From Gammaproteobacteria bacterium (lineage in GTDB: Bacteria > Pseudomonadota > Gammaproteobacteria > Enterobacterales > GCA-2746155), in the NCBI GenBank assembly GCA_030589945.1, contig JAUUZN010000017.1, positions 1 through 40,217 on the forward strand: a DNA stretch of 40,217 nucleotides, read 5' to 3'. The notes under the pieces were generated by a model. The model was not told the origin of the DNA, did no database searches, and saw only the letters and a program-made list of their open reading frames with translations. This document shows positions 26,397-35,613 of the stretch, one piece after another (the first letter of the stretch is position 1; each line of letters begins with the position of its first letter). Made by a program: the position numbers and the translations under genes.

Positions 26397-26740
26397 AGTG
26401 ACTGCCGAATTTGATTGCCAGCATGAATATAAATTGATTAATTATTAACCTACTAAGATTATATTTGCATAACAGTATATCGCTTTAAGCCATTGGGTTA
26501 TTAAAAGAAGCTTTTTTTTAAAGTTCTACATTAGCTGTCAAAACTATCTATTTGAATTGTTTATAAATAGTGTCAATTAGGTCAATTTACGACCAAAATT
26601 TGTCAAATCTCATTACTGATCTAAGGTCAATATAAGGAAGGTGCTTAAACCAACCTTAATGTAGTTATTCCCCTTGTTATTTGTTGTAGAAAACCTTTAC
26701 GGCCTCTTCCCCTGAAGTAGGCCGTTTTTTTTGAACAGGT
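26397..26740. other. Intergenic region after hutH; long 3' UTR or candidate small RNA
   Basis: These 344 bp have no convincing coding frame. A weak hairpin with a T-run lies near 26487-26520 and could end the hutUH message. From about 26630 a small stem (AAGGT...ACCTT) is followed by a strong plus-strand terminator at 26700-26732. The terminator is about 300 bp from hutH, which is far for a simple 3' end and could mean a separate small transcript. No clear promoter for it was found. Confidence 0.35.
26700..26732 (+). terminator. Strong plus-strand rho-independent terminator
   Basis: CGGCCT-CTTC, loop CCCT, GAAG-(T)-AGGCCG gives a 10-bp stem with one bulged T, followed by eight T residues. 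The T-run orientation shows it ends plus-strand transcription, whether of hutUH or of a small RNA. It lies 9 bp from the fadE stop on the other strand; it lacks a T-run in that direction. Confidence 0.8.
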
Positions 26741-29215
26741 CTAGGCAACCTGTTTCTCATCTAAATCTTCAGATTCATTAGTACCTACTGATGCAGACTT
26801 CTTCTGAGCCTCAAACCATTCGGCTGGATATGAGTCCACTTCAATCACATCCATTCGTGCTAAATATGCATCTTTGATTAATTTTTTCTCATCCTTATCA
26901 ATGATTTTTTTCCTGAGAGCCCGTGTCAAAAATTTATCATGGTCTTCCATTACCTCTATCTCCTTTTTCTTCACCGCTCTTTTCAACTTTAACTCAGCAG
27001 GTGCCGCCGCTAAAACCTTATGAAATGCAATTTCAACACGTCCCGTAACATCATCTTCAGATTTGCCCACATAGACACCTTCGGTGATACGCTCACGGAA
27101 TTCATTGTCGGTTAGCATTGGCTTTACAATTTCATGGTCTAACTTATCAGATGCTTTTGCATAGGTTTTTCCCCAAGGAAACAGAATGACCTTCAACATG
27201 GAACCAACAATAGGCATTGGAAAGTTGACTAAAAAGTTTCTAAAAGCATGTTCGATTTCGGCCAAAGCATTCTGACAATTCCAATGAACATAAGGCAAAT
27301 CAGCTGCTTGACGCCCTTCATCTTCATAATACTTAAGTACCGATGTGGCCATGTATAGATGGCTTAAGACATCGCCTAATCTTGCAGACAGACGTTCTTT
27401 TCTTTTTAGATCACCACCAATAACGACCATCGCCATGTCGGACACTAATGCAAGTGCAGAACTCATTCGAGTAAATTGCTTATAGTAAATATCAGTTTCA
27501 CCACTGACCGGAGACGCTGTAAAACGAGCTCCAGTTAACCCTAACCAAAACGTTCTTACAAAATTACTGCAGGTATAACCTACATGTGAAAAGAAGGCTC
27601 GATCGAACTGCTTAAGACCCGCAGCCTTGTCAGTGGCAGCAACAGCCTGCATCTCTTCATAAACCCAAGGATGGCACCGTACTGCGCCCTGACCAAAAAT
27701 CATTAAATTTCTGGTCATGATATTAGCGCCTTCAACGGTTATTGAGATTGGGCTTGCCGTATAGGCCGTTGCTAGGTAATTTCGTTCGCCCATGATTACC
27801 CCACGTCCACCATGAACGTCCATACTGTCGGTTATTAACGAGCGCCCCATTTCTGTCATATGGTACTTGGCTATTGCTGAGACTACTGCAGGCTTTACAC
27901 CCAAATCAACCGCATTCACCGTCATTTGACGAGTTGCTTCAAGACGGTATGTCAGACCAGCGATACGAGCCAAGGCTTCTTCAACACCCTCAAAGTAAGC
28001 AATTGGGGTATTAAATTGTTCACGAATTCTGGTATAGGCTCCGGTTAAACGAAAACTTAGTTTGCCCGATGCAACTCCCGATGCAGGGAGTGATATGGCT
28101 CGTCCAATCGACAGCAACTCAACCAGCATTCTCCAACCTTTGCCAATGAAATCCTGTCCTCCCACAACCCAATCCATTGGAATAAAAACCTTGTCTCCCG
28201 TCGTCGGACCATTCATAAAGGCAGATTTCATAGGAATGTGACGGTCTCCAACATTAACGCCCGGATGAGACGTTGGGATTAATGCACAGGTGATCCCTAT
28301 ATCTTCTTTAACACCAATAAGTTTGTCGGGATCGTAAAGTTTAAAAGCCAATCCTAGTACCGTTGATATGGGGGCCAGAGTAATATAGCGCTTGTTCCAA
28401 CTGACCTCGATACCCAGTACTTTTTTACCTTCAAAGATTCCCATCTTAACGACACCTTTGTCTGGCATCGCCCCAGCATCACTACCCGCAGTGGGACCGG
28501 TCAGTGCAAAACATGGAATTTCTTTTCCCTTCGCTAATCTGGGAAGATAATAATCTTTCTGATCATCGGTACCGTAATGCATTAGTAATTCAGCAGGTCC
28601 TAATGAATTAGGAACCATGACAGAAACTGCTGCACCTGGACTACGAGAAGATATTTTCATAACAATGGTTGAATGAGCAATGGCAGAAAATTCTAAACCA
28701 CCATATTTTTTCGGTATGATTATTCCAAGAAAACCCTGCTCTTTAATATAGGCCCAAACCTCTTCGGGCAAATCCATATCCTGTTGTATTTGCCAATCAT
28801 CGAGCATGTCACAAAGCGTTTCTGTTTGGTTATCTAGGAAAGCTTGCTCTTCTTCAGTCATTTTCGGTTTAGGTATAGCCAGAATTTTTTTCCAATCTGG
28901 ATCGCCTTGAAAAAGGTCACCATCTACCCAAACATCACCCGCATCGAGAGCGTCTTGCTCAGTCTCACTCATCTCAGGCATAATTTTGCGAAAAATATTA
29001 TAAATGGGTGTAGAAAAATGTTGGCGCCTAAGATCAGGCATCAAGAATGAGGCACTTGTGAACATCACGATAACCCATGGAATTAAACTAAAGCCATCAA
29101 ACAACGTTAATACTAAGAGTGAGGCTACAACCACAATCAGTGAATATTTAAAGGACTTTCGGTGATATAAACAAACCGATGTAATTATTAGTAAGATGAG
29201 TAATTGAGTTAACAT
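26741..29215 (-). CDS. fadE: Acyl-CoA dehydrogenase FadE
   Basis: The 824-residue enzyme performs the first step of fatty-acid beta-oxidation, the FAD-dependent formation of trans-2-enoyl-CoA. Two N-terminal hydrophobic segments (about 1-60) anchor it to the membrane, the acyl-CoA dehydrogenase core follows (FGFLG-like GFLGIIIPKKYGG, ALTGPTAGSDAG, DVHGGRGVIMGERN), and then the long C-terminal domain specific to FadE. Length is close to Escherichia coli FadE (814). Its ATG overlaps the stop of the TetR regulator by 7 bp, so translation is coupled and the regulator probably controls the pair. Confidence 0.96.
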   Translation of the reverse strand: MLTQLLILLIITSVCLYHRKSFKYSLIVVVASLLVLTLFDGFSLIPWVIVMFTSASFLMPDLRRQHFSTPIYNIFRKIMPEMSETEQDALDAGDVWVDGDLFQGDPDWKKILAIPKPKMTEEEQAFLDNQTETLCDMLDDWQIQQDMDLPEEVWAYIKEQGFLGIIIPKKYGGLEFSAIAHSTIVMKISSRSPGAAVSVMVPNSLGPAELLMHYGTDDQKDYYLPRLAKGKEIPCFALTGPTAGSDAGAMPDKGVVKMGIFEGKKVLGIEVSWNKRYITLAPISTVLGLAFKLYDPDKLIGVKEDIGITCALIPTSHPGVNVGDRHIPMKSAFMNGPTTGDKVFIPMDWVVGGQDFIGKGWRMLVELLSIGRAISLPASGVASGKLSFRLTGAYTRIREQFNTPIAYFEGVEEALARIAGLTYRLEATRQMTVNAVDLGVKPAVVSAIAKYHMTEMGRSLITDSMDVHGGRGVIMGERNYLATAYTASPISITVEGANIMTRNLMIFGQGAVRCHPWVYEEMQAVAATDKAAGLKQFDRAFFSHVGYTCSNFVRTFWLGLTGARFTASPVSGETDIYYKQFTRMSSALALVSDMAMVVIGGDLKRKERLSARLGDVLSHLYMATSVLKYYEDEGRQAADLPYVHWNCQNALAEIEHAFRNFLVNFPMPIVGSMLKVILFPWGKTYAKASDKLDHEIVKPMLTDNEFRERITEGVYVGKSEDDVTGRVEIAFHKVLAAAPAELKLKRAVKKKEIEVMEDHDKFLTRALRKKIIDKDEKKLIKDAYLARMDVIEVDSYPAEWFEAQKKSASVGTNESEDLDEKQVA

Positions 29216-29901
29216 GTGCTTTTCTCTCTAGTTTCTTTTAAATTTGATTGATGACTTAATTCGTCACCCGTAATGGAATTTGGGGCAGCTTGCATTGCTG
29301 CTGTTAAAAATGGAATAAGGTGTCTAATGATGCCGCTTGAATCAACCTTCTCTTCAAAGTCAGCTTCTGCAATCTCTGATAACGCCTGATGACCCGCCAG
29401 TGCAAAAACAAAGGTACCGAGCATAAAATGCAGTCGCCAGAACATCTCTCGATCATCAATGTCAGGGTTCGCACGCTGTACTAAGGCTGTGAATTGCGAA
29501 AGTAAAAAACCATACTTTGCAGTAAGAAATTTCTTTAGATGACCCTGTCCTTCTGTGTAAGCGTGCCCAAGTAATTTCATAAAGGTCGCAGAACCATCAG
29601 TGCGCACGTTGTTCAATCTGATAATAGGTGAAACAAGTGATTCTAAAATAGCTTGAGTGTTCAAGTCAGTTTTAGTATTGGCTAGCTGACTAAATTCTTT
29701 CGCTAAATCTTCAGTAAACATCACAAAATAACGGTCTATTACGGCTTGAATGAGGTCCTTCTTTGAACCAAAGTGGTAATTGACCGCGGCCAAATTGACA
29801 TCGGCAACACTGGTAATGATCCGCAATGATGTTTGGCTAAAACCATGTTCAGCAAATAAAACCTCTGCTGCGTCAAGAATCTTCTTTTTTGTGTTCGACA
29901 T
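29209..29901 (-). CDS. psrA: TetR-family regulator, PsrA-like
   Basis: The 230-residue protein begins with a TetR DNA-binding domain. The stretch FSQTSLRIITSVADVNLAAVNYHFGSKKDLIQAV is very close to what I recall of Pseudomonas PsrA, a repressor released by long-chain fatty acids or acyl-CoA that controls itself and beta-oxidation genes. The C-terminal ligand domain (about 90-210) is more divergent. AAGGAACAAA precedes the ATG. The gene overlaps fadE by 7 bp. Two PsrA-like half-palindromic operators sit at its promoter, which supports autorepression. The symbol is given by similarity; functional identity with PsrA is inferred. Confidence 0.85.
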   Translation of the reverse strand: MSNTKKKILDAAEVLFAEHGFSQTSLRIITSVADVNLAAVNYHFGSKKDLIQAVIDRYFVMFTEDLAKEFSQLANTKTDLNTQAILESLVSPIIRLNNVRTDGSATFMKLLGHAYTEGQGHLKKFLTAKYGFLLSQFTALVQRANPDIDDREMFWRLHFMLGTFVFALAGHQALSEIAEADFEEKVDSSGIIRHLIPFLTAAMQAAPNSITGDELSHQSNLKETREKSTC

Positions 29902-29970
29902 TTTGTTCCTTTCTAAGGTTCCTGCTCTGAACTCAAGGCAAAATAAATAAACAAATTCAAACTCACAATT

Positions 29971-29997
29971 AAAACACTTGTTTGAAACGATTGTTCT
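29971..29997. promoter_or_regulatory. Tandem PsrA-like operators at the psrA-fadE promoter
   Basis: AAAAC-ACTT-GTTTG (29971-29984) and GAAAC-GATT-GTTCT (29984-29997) are two overlapping sites that each resemble the known PsrA motif (G/C)AAAC-N2-4-GTTT(G/C). They lie just downstream of the -10 box and cover the expected start site, an ideal place for repression. Confidence 0.55.
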
Positions 29998-30025
29998 AGT
30001 TTAAGTGATTCTAAATATTTGTCAA
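29998..30025 (-). promoter_or_regulatory. Sigma-70 promoter of psrA-fadE
   Basis: On the minus strand, consensus TTGACA (30020-30025) is followed after 16 nt by TAAACT (29998-30003). Transcription would start near 29991, inside the PsrA-like operators. Confidence 0.6.
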
Positions 30026-30124
30026 GATTAACTATTAAAATGGAGCACAGTTTGATTAAAATTAGAAATTTGTAAAATTGTAGTTGAGACAAAAAATAAC
30101 AAGTAATTAGTTATAAAACCGTAA

Positions 30125-30247
30125 GGTACAGAATTAACCAGTGATTGTTTTGCTGATAACCGCATATGCAGATTGGGAAAATGCTATTTTGAAGGTGAAG
30201 GCACTAAACTTACAGGTGAAGCGACCGATGATATCGAATCATTTTAA
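30125..30247 (+). pseudogene. Possible remnant of a coding sequence
   Basis: A plus-strand frame of 40 codons between stops has gene-like codons in its second half (reading GKCYFEGEGTKLTGEATDD, then IESF and TAA). There is no upstream ATG and no ribosome site; a TTG at 30173 would give only 24 residues. It may be the tail of a lost gene or chance. I do not recognise a family. Confidence 0.2.
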
Positions 30248-30262
30248 TGTTATTGTTGCACT

Positions 30263-30517
30263 TTAAGATTGTATAAATTCTGCGAGTTCAAACTCATCAA
30301 AAGGCCAGGATAGTTCCTCTGCATTATCTTGCCGTTTTAAAACTGGAATTCGCAAACCGTATAGTGATAAAAGCCGCTCACTTTCACCTTCCTCTGCTTC
30401 AATAATATCAATACTGTTAACGGTGACCATTGCTGATTCAATAAACTGAGCCAGAATTGTCTCAGCTTCTTCACAGAGGTGGCAACCGAGGGTCGTGTAA
30501 AAGTTTAGAGTGAGCAT
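30263..30517 (-). CDS. Glutaredoxin-like thioredoxin-fold protein (DUF836 type)
   Basis: The 84-residue protein has FYTTLGCHLCEEAETIL with a CxxC pair at residues 12-15, the redox site of small thioredoxin-fold proteins, and RIPVL carrying the cis-proline. Its size and the CHLCEEA motif match the glutaredoxin-like DUF836 family, whose partners are unknown. It begins 22 bp after rlmKL on the same strand and is probably co-transcribed with it. Confidence 0.88.
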   Translation of the reverse strand: MLTLNFYTTLGCHLCEEAETILAQFIESAMVTVNSIDIIEAEEGESERLLSLYGLRIPVLKRQDNAEELSWPFDEFELAEFIQS

Positions 30518-30539
30518 AGATTAGTGATTATCAGAACGT

Positions 30540-32678
30540 TCATTGATGCCGAAAATCCCAACATTGATGTGGCGCTCTCTGTCTGGAGAAATCACGAGAT
30601 AATGATTTTTTGCCCTGGGCAAACACTTTAAAGCCTGCTGATAAGGATTCATCCAACTTAAATCCACGGCGATTAGTAGAAAATATGAGCACACCATCTT
30701 CTGATAATAGCTCCATGGTTTTCTCAATCAAATATCGATGATCACGCTGTATATCAAAATTACCTTCCATGGATTTAGAATTAGAAAAACTTGGCGGATC
30801 TAAAAATATCAAATCAAACCGTTCTTCACTGGACTTAATCCATTCTAAACAATTCACTTTTAAAACCTTATTATTCCATGGACTGAAACCATTCAACTTA
30901 AGATTATCTTCTGCCCATCGTAAATAGGTATTTGATAAATCAACAGTCAGGGTTGAAGTCGCCCCACCTGCTGCCGCATAGACAGAGGCTGCTCCTGTAT
31001 AACCAAATAGATTTAGGAAGCTTTTTCCATCAGCCTGTTTTTGAATCCTCAAACGCGTTTTTCGATGATCAAGGAATAATCCTGTATCAATATAATCCGT
31101 AAGGTTCACTAAAAATAGTAAGCCCTGCTCTTTTACACGAATACGCATATGATCTTTAGACTGTTTTTGATATTGATTATTGCCCTTTTGAATGGACCTT
31201 GTTTTTAAAAACACATTGGATTCAGACACACCCGTTGCTTCAGGCAATATCCTTAGAACCTGCTGGATGTGTCGCTTGGCATTCTTTTCTGGAATTGAGG
31301 CTGGTGCGGCATATTCCTGTACATGCAAACAATCACCATAACGGTCAATCGCCACAGCGTACTCAGGAATATCATGATCATAAATACGATAAGCCTCCGT
31401 AGGCAACTGTTCTGCCCAAGGCGCTATTTTTCGGATGTTTTTTTCTATCCTATTTTTTAGTGCCTCAACTTCAGGAGGTAATTTGTGACCACGTTCTGGA
31501 TCAATAAATTTATCATCCAATAAATCAAAACAATACAAAGTGCAATCAAGAGGTCCATTTTGAAATCGATAGCGTTTGTCAGAATGTATGGATATATTTT
31601 TTGCAAGTTCAGGTTCACTGGTTATGATGGCTGCTCGATAACCTTCAAATTGTTTCATCCACTGACCGAGTTGCTGATACAGGGGTATCAATTCGTGGAT
31701 TTGCCCCATCCGCTCACCGTAGGGTGGATTAGAAATAATTAGACCAGCACTTTCATGGGTGTAATCATCTAACTCCGATTTACTGACCTTCTGAAAGGGT
31801 CGATTGCGTAAACTGATTAGATCTTTAAAGCCAGCTGACTCAATATTGTCCCAGCCACTTTTTAAGGTTCGGTGTAAAGACTCGTAGCCGATAAATTTTG
31901 AAGTGACCTTAGCGAGTCCTTCGACCCTGCGTTCTTCAGCTTCAATTACAAGTTCTTTCCATTCTTGTTCCTGGTGTCCTCGCCATTGTTCAAACCCAAA
32001 GTTTTGACGATACAGGCCAGGCGCAGTATCTGTGGACATCATCGCTGCTTCAATCAACAAGGTCCCTGAGCCACAGAGTGGATCAAAAATAGTGGCGTCC
32101 TCTTTCATCAGTTCAGGCCAACCAGCGCGTATTAATAACGCAGCGGCTAAGTTCTCTTTTAACGGTGCAATACCGGTACCCATTCGGTAACCTCGACGAT
32201 GCAAACTAGGACCCGATAGATCGATAGAAATTCGAAGCTGAGCTTTATGCAAAGAGGCATGTATTTGAATATCAGGATTATCGAATTCAACAGAGGGTCT
32301 CTGTTGCTGCTCATTCATAAACTGATCAGCAATAGCATCTTTAACCCGCATTGCACCGAACTGTTCGTGACGAATGGCACCTGTTGTTCCTCTAAAGTCA
32401 ATTTTAAAGGTCTGGTTTACGCCAAAATGCATTTCCCAATCGATGCCATTGGCGACCTGATAGAGATCATCTGAAGATTCAACCGGCCCAGAGTTCAAAG
32501 GCATTAATATTCGATTGGCGAGTCTCGACCATAGACAAGCTCGATATGCGGTTTGTAATTCCCCATCAAAAGATACAGCCCCGAATGATTCCTTTACAGA
32601 TTCACCACCCAAGGATTTAATTTCTTCCATGAGCAGTGATTCAAGTCCTTTAGGACAAATAGCGATGAAGTTTTGCAT
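30540..32678 (-). CDS. rlmKL: Bifunctional 23S rRNA methyltransferase RlmKL
   Basis: The 712-residue fusion methylates two guanines of 23S rRNA: the N-terminal RlmL half makes m2G2445 and the C-terminal RlmK half makes m7G2069 (Escherichia coli numbering). A THUMP RNA-binding domain lies at about 45-155. The first Rossmann domain has FDPLCGSGTLLIEAA and NPPYGERMG; the second has NLFGYTGAASVYAA and LDPPSFSNS. The fused form is typical of gammaproteobacteria. The start codon and length agree with the family. It is transcribed with the glutaredoxin-like gene 22 bp downstream. Confidence 0.96.
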   Translation of the reverse strand: MQNFIAICPKGLESLLMEEIKSLGGESVKESFGAVSFDGELQTAYRACLWSRLANRILMPLNSGPVESSDDLYQVANGIDWEMHFGVNQTFKIDFRGTTGAIRHEQFGAMRVKDAIADQFMNEQQQRPSVEFDNPDIQIHASLHKAQLRISIDLSGPSLHRRGYRMGTGIAPLKENLAAALLIRAGWPELMKEDATIFDPLCGSGTLLIEAAMMSTDTAPGLYRQNFGFEQWRGHQEQEWKELVIEAEERRVEGLAKVTSKFIGYESLHRTLKSGWDNIESAGFKDLISLRNRPFQKVSKSELDDYTHESAGLIISNPPYGERMGQIHELIPLYQQLGQWMKQFEGYRAAIITSEPELAKNISIHSDKRYRFQNGPLDCTLYCFDLLDDKFIDPERGHKLPPEVEALKNRIEKNIRKIAPWAEQLPTEAYRIYDHDIPEYAVAIDRYGDCLHVQEYAAPASIPEKNAKRHIQQVLRILPEATGVSESNVFLKTRSIQKGNNQYQKQSKDHMRIRVKEQGLLFLVNLTDYIDTGLFLDHRKTRLRIQKQADGKSFLNLFGYTGAASVYAAAGGATSTLTVDLSNTYLRWAEDNLKLNGFSPWNNKVLKVNCLEWIKSSEERFDLIFLDPPSFSNSKSMEGNFDIQRDHRYLIEKTMELLSEDGVLIFSTNRRGFKLDESLSAGFKVFAQGKKSLSRDFSRQRAPHQCWDFRHQ

Positions 32679-32759
32679 GTAGGTTCTTATAGATTAAAGT
32701 TATAAAGTATCAAACGACTGATTGTTGATTACCGAATACTAACAGTTTAACATTGAATA

Positions 32760-32797
32760 CAGTTGCTGACACAACTGAATAGTCATATCAGCAACTG
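32760..32797. other. Stem-loop between topA and rlmKL
   Basis: A perfect 10-bp inverted repeat (CAGTTGCTGA at 32760-32769 and TCAGCAACTG at 32788-32797) has an 18-nt loop. It lies 29 bp past the topA stop. No T-run follows it on the minus strand, so it is not a classical topA terminator; it could be a factor-dependent one, or part of the rlmKL leader. Confidence 0.5.
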
Positions 32798-32825
32798 CTT
32801 TTCTAATTTTAGGGGTAGATAAAGT

Positions 32826-35462
32826 TTATTTCTTCATCTTCGTCTTATCTTCGACCCACTTTCCATCGTTATAATGAGCAACCCAACCGGTGGCTTTGCC
32901 TTCTTTATTTTCACTCATCACATACTGACTTTTCATCTTTCTGGAGTAGCGAATAACTGCCGGACGTTTTTTCGGATCCTTAACCGGAGCTTTAGTTAAA
33001 TAAGCAAACTTAGGATCAAGCTGATCTTTTACAATCAGCAATTCTTCAACCTTGGGTGCACGAGTTTCTCTATTTCGAGGAAACTTACTGGCAGCAAGGA
33101 ATATGCCCGCTGCGCCATCACGTAGAACATAGGTATCATCAACCTTTTCACACTCTAGCATTGGCATTGGAATAGGATCTGCCTTAGGAGGTGCCGGTTG
33201 ACCGTTTCTAAGCAGTTTACGTGTATTCTTGCAGTCTTCACTGGTACAGCCGAAATACTTACCAAATCGACCATTCTTAAGCTGCATTTCTGAGCCGCAT
33301 TTATCACATTCTATGATCGGGCCATCATAACCCTTAATCTTAAATTGACCATTTTCAACCAGTACACCTTTGCAGTCAGGATTGTTACCACAGACATGCA
33401 ACTTTCTCTGCTCGTCGATGAGATAACTTTCCATCGCTGTTGAACAAATTGGACAGCGCTCTTTGGCCATCAAACTACTGGTTTCTGCATCTTCATCATC
33501 TTCCAGAGATACTGCTTCTTCTCCCGCCGTCAAGTTCATTGTTTTCTTACAACGTTCTTTCGGTGGTAGCCCATAACCCGTACAGCCAAGAAAGACACCC
33601 GTAGATGCGGTTCGAATCGCCATGTTCCTGCCGCAGTCTGGACATTTTATATCGGTCTCGACGGGATCATTGGTTCGCATCCCATCATCAGAATCAGCCT
33701 TAGCTAGATGCTCGGTGAAGTTTTGATAAAAACCATCGAGCAACTCTTTCCAATTGGCATCGCCTGATGCAATGTTATCAAGTTGCTCTTCCATGGCTGC
33801 GGTAAAACCGTAGTCCATTAAGTTAGCAAAATTTTCATTGAGTCGGTCGGTAACAATTTCGCCCATTTTACGAGCAAAGAATCGTTTCGCCTCAAGACGG
33901 ACATAGCCTCTATCTTGAATGGTCGAAATAATGTTAGCGTAGGTCGATGGTCGCCCTATGCCTTTTTTCTCAAGTTCTCGAACCAGACTAGCTTCAGTGA
34001 AGCGCGCCGGTGGTTTAGTGAAATGCTGCTTAGGAAATAACTCTTTCAATTTAAGTGCGTCGCCCACATTGAGATCCGGTATGACAATTTCATCATCCTT
34101 CTTGCGCACCTGAGTTTGTACACGTGTCCAACCGTCAAATCTCAACACACGACCACGAGCTGTTAAATTATAATCCCCAGCCTTAACATCAAGCTTCGTT
34201 GCTGTGTATTCAGCACGCGTCATTTGGCAGGCTACAAACTGTCGCCAAATTAATTCGTAAAGCCGTTCAGCGTCCCTCTCTTGATCAGTAAGCGAAGATG
34301 CTTTCTTAGAGACGTCCGAAGGTCTAATTGCCTCGTGCGCTTCTTGTGCGCCATCTTTTGAACTATATTGGATAGACGTTTCAGGTAAATATTTTTTACC
34401 AAAGTTATCTAGAATATATCCTCTGCAACTTTCAACGGCATCTTTACTGAGTGCTGTTGAATCGGTACGCATATAAGTGATGTGTCCAGCCTCATATAAC
34501 CGCTGCGCCATAGCCATCGTTTTCTTAACGCCAAATCCCAAACGTGTGCTTGCGGCCTGCTGCAATGAAGAGGTGATAAAAGGAGCGGACGGTTTTGAAC
34601 TGGTTGGCTTGCCAGAACATTCTGCAACCACATAATCCTGTTGATTTAAATAATCAACGCTAGCCATTGCGTCCTTTTCATTGTCTGGACGATACTTGTT
34701 ACCCAGATGCTTATTCACCTGCATCTTTAATTGCTGTTCACCACTGTGGTTTAAGTCAGCATGTAGTTCCCAATATTCTTCAGGATTGAAGGCACGAATG
34801 GCGCGTTCTTTTTCTGTCACCAACTTGACAGCAACGGATTGAACACGACCCGCCGACAGTCCACGTGCAATTTTTTTCCACAGCAAGGGTGAAACCATGA
34901 AACCGACAATTCGGTCAAGGAAGCGTCTAGCCTGCTGAGCGTTCACATAGTTTATGTCAAGCTTTGTTGGCTTCTCAAAAGCTTCTTGAATTGATTTCTT
35001 AGTGATTTCATTAAACACCACTCTTTGGAATCGTTCATCATCACCACCAATGATTTCTTTCAGGTGCCAGGCAATGGCTTCTCCCTCGCGGTCTAAATCC
35101 GTCGCGAGATAGATGGTGTCAGCTTTCGCTGCAAGCTTGGTGAGTTCATTTACGACTTTTTCTTTACCAGGAAGGATTCTATAGTTTGCCTGCCAATCAT
35201 TATCAGGATCGATCCCCATCCGTGTGATCAAGGCTTCTTTGGCTTTCTTAGCTTTATGTTTAATTTTTTGAGCGGGTGACAATTTACGAGTAATTGCCGC
35301 AGCCCTTGCTCGAGCTTTCGCATCCACTGGATCTTTACTTGCAGCAGTCGGCAAATCCCTTACATGACCCACGCTTGATTTAACAATAAAGTCCTTACCC
35401 AAGTATTTATTAATGGTTTTAGCTTTGGCGGGTGACTCTACAATTACCAGAGATTTACTCAT
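32826..35462 (-). CDS. topA: DNA topoisomerase I
   Basis: The 878-residue type IA topoisomerase relaxes negatively supercoiled DNA. An N-terminal TOPRIM domain ([25 protein letters not shown]) is followed by the catalytic core with Y330 in [10 protein letters not shown]. Three C-terminal four-cysteine zinc ribbons are seen: CPDCGRNM...[20 protein letters not shown]...CGNNPDC and CDKCGSEM...CTSEDC. A basic insertion rich in Ala and Lys (about 45-75) splits the TOPRIM domain, as in Pseudomonas-type TopA and unlike enteric TopA. It has its own promoter and no close operon partner. Confidence 0.97.
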   Translation of the reverse strand: MSKSLVIVESPAKAKTINKYLGKDFIVKSSVGHVRDLPTAASKDPVDAKARARAAAITRKLSPAQKIKHKAKKAKEALITRMGIDPDNDWQANYRILPGKEKVVNELTKLAAKADTIYLATDLDREGEAIAWHLKEIIGGDDERFQRVVFNEITKKSIQEAFEKPTKLDINYVNAQQARRFLDRIVGFMVSPLLWKKIARGLSAGRVQSVAVKLVTEKERAIRAFNPEEYWELHADLNHSGEQQLKMQVNKHLGNKYRPDNEKDAMASVDYLNQQDYVVAECSGKPTSSKPSAPFITSSLQQAASTRLGFGVKKTMAMAQRLYEAGHITYMRTDSTALSKDAVESCRGYILDNFGKKYLPETSIQYSSKDGAQEAHEAIRPSDVSKKASSLTDQERDAERLYELIWRQFVACQMTRAEYTATKLDVKAGDYNLTARGRVLRFDGWTRVQTQVRKKDDEIVIPDLNVGDALKLKELFPKQHFTKPPARFTEASLVRELEKKGIGRPSTYANIISTIQDRGYVRLEAKRFFARKMGEIVTDRLNENFANLMDYGFTAAMEEQLDNIASGDANWKELLDGFYQNFTEHLAKADSDDGMRTNDPVETDIKCPDCGRNMAIRTASTGVFLGCTGYGLPPKERCKKTMNLTAGEEAVSLEDDEDAETSSLMAKERCPICSTAMESYLIDEQRKLHVCGNNPDCKGVLVENGQFKIKGYDGPIIECDKCGSEMQLKNGRFGKYFGCTSEDCKNTRKLLRNGQPAPPKADPIPMPMLECEKVDDTYVLRDGAAGIFLAASKFPRNRETRAPKVEELLIVKDQLDPKFAYLTKAPVKDPKKRPAVIRYSRKMKSQYVMSENKEGKATGWVAHYNDGKWVEDKTKMKK

Positions 35463-35518
35463 ATTTATTCTTCGTTATCCTTTGAAGGTTTTATAAAATC
35501 AAACATTACATGGATGCA

Positions 35519-35547
35519 TATATAGAGTTTTGCAACCGCGCGGTCAA
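35519..35547 (-). promoter_or_regulatory. Sigma-70 promoter of topA
   Basis: On the minus strand TTGACC (35542-35547), 17 nt, TATATA (35519-35524). The spacer starts in the palindrome CCGCGCGG (35536-35543). The leader would be about 50 nt before the ATG at 35462. Confidence 0.55.
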
Positions 35548-35613
35548 GTTATATTTAAAAACATATTTAAAACAAAGAAGATTTTTACGATTACAACAAA
35601 ATATCGAAACGAA

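Larger units (their letters stand above)
29902..30262. other. Intergenic region between psrA-like and glutaredoxin-like genes
   Basis: The 361 bp hold the psrA-fadE promoter and operators on the left. The middle is AT-rich with nothing recognisable. The right part carries an open stretch described separately. No terminator for the glutaredoxin-like gene was identified. Confidence 0.4.

Noticed and set aside
26700-26732. Terminator for fadE
   Set aside because: The T-run follows the hairpin only on the plus strand; on the minus strand the bases after the stem are not T-rich.
30521-30727. Separate small gene at the 3' end of rlmKL
   Set aside because: It lies in another frame inside the conserved RlmK domain, which is intact to its expected C-terminus.
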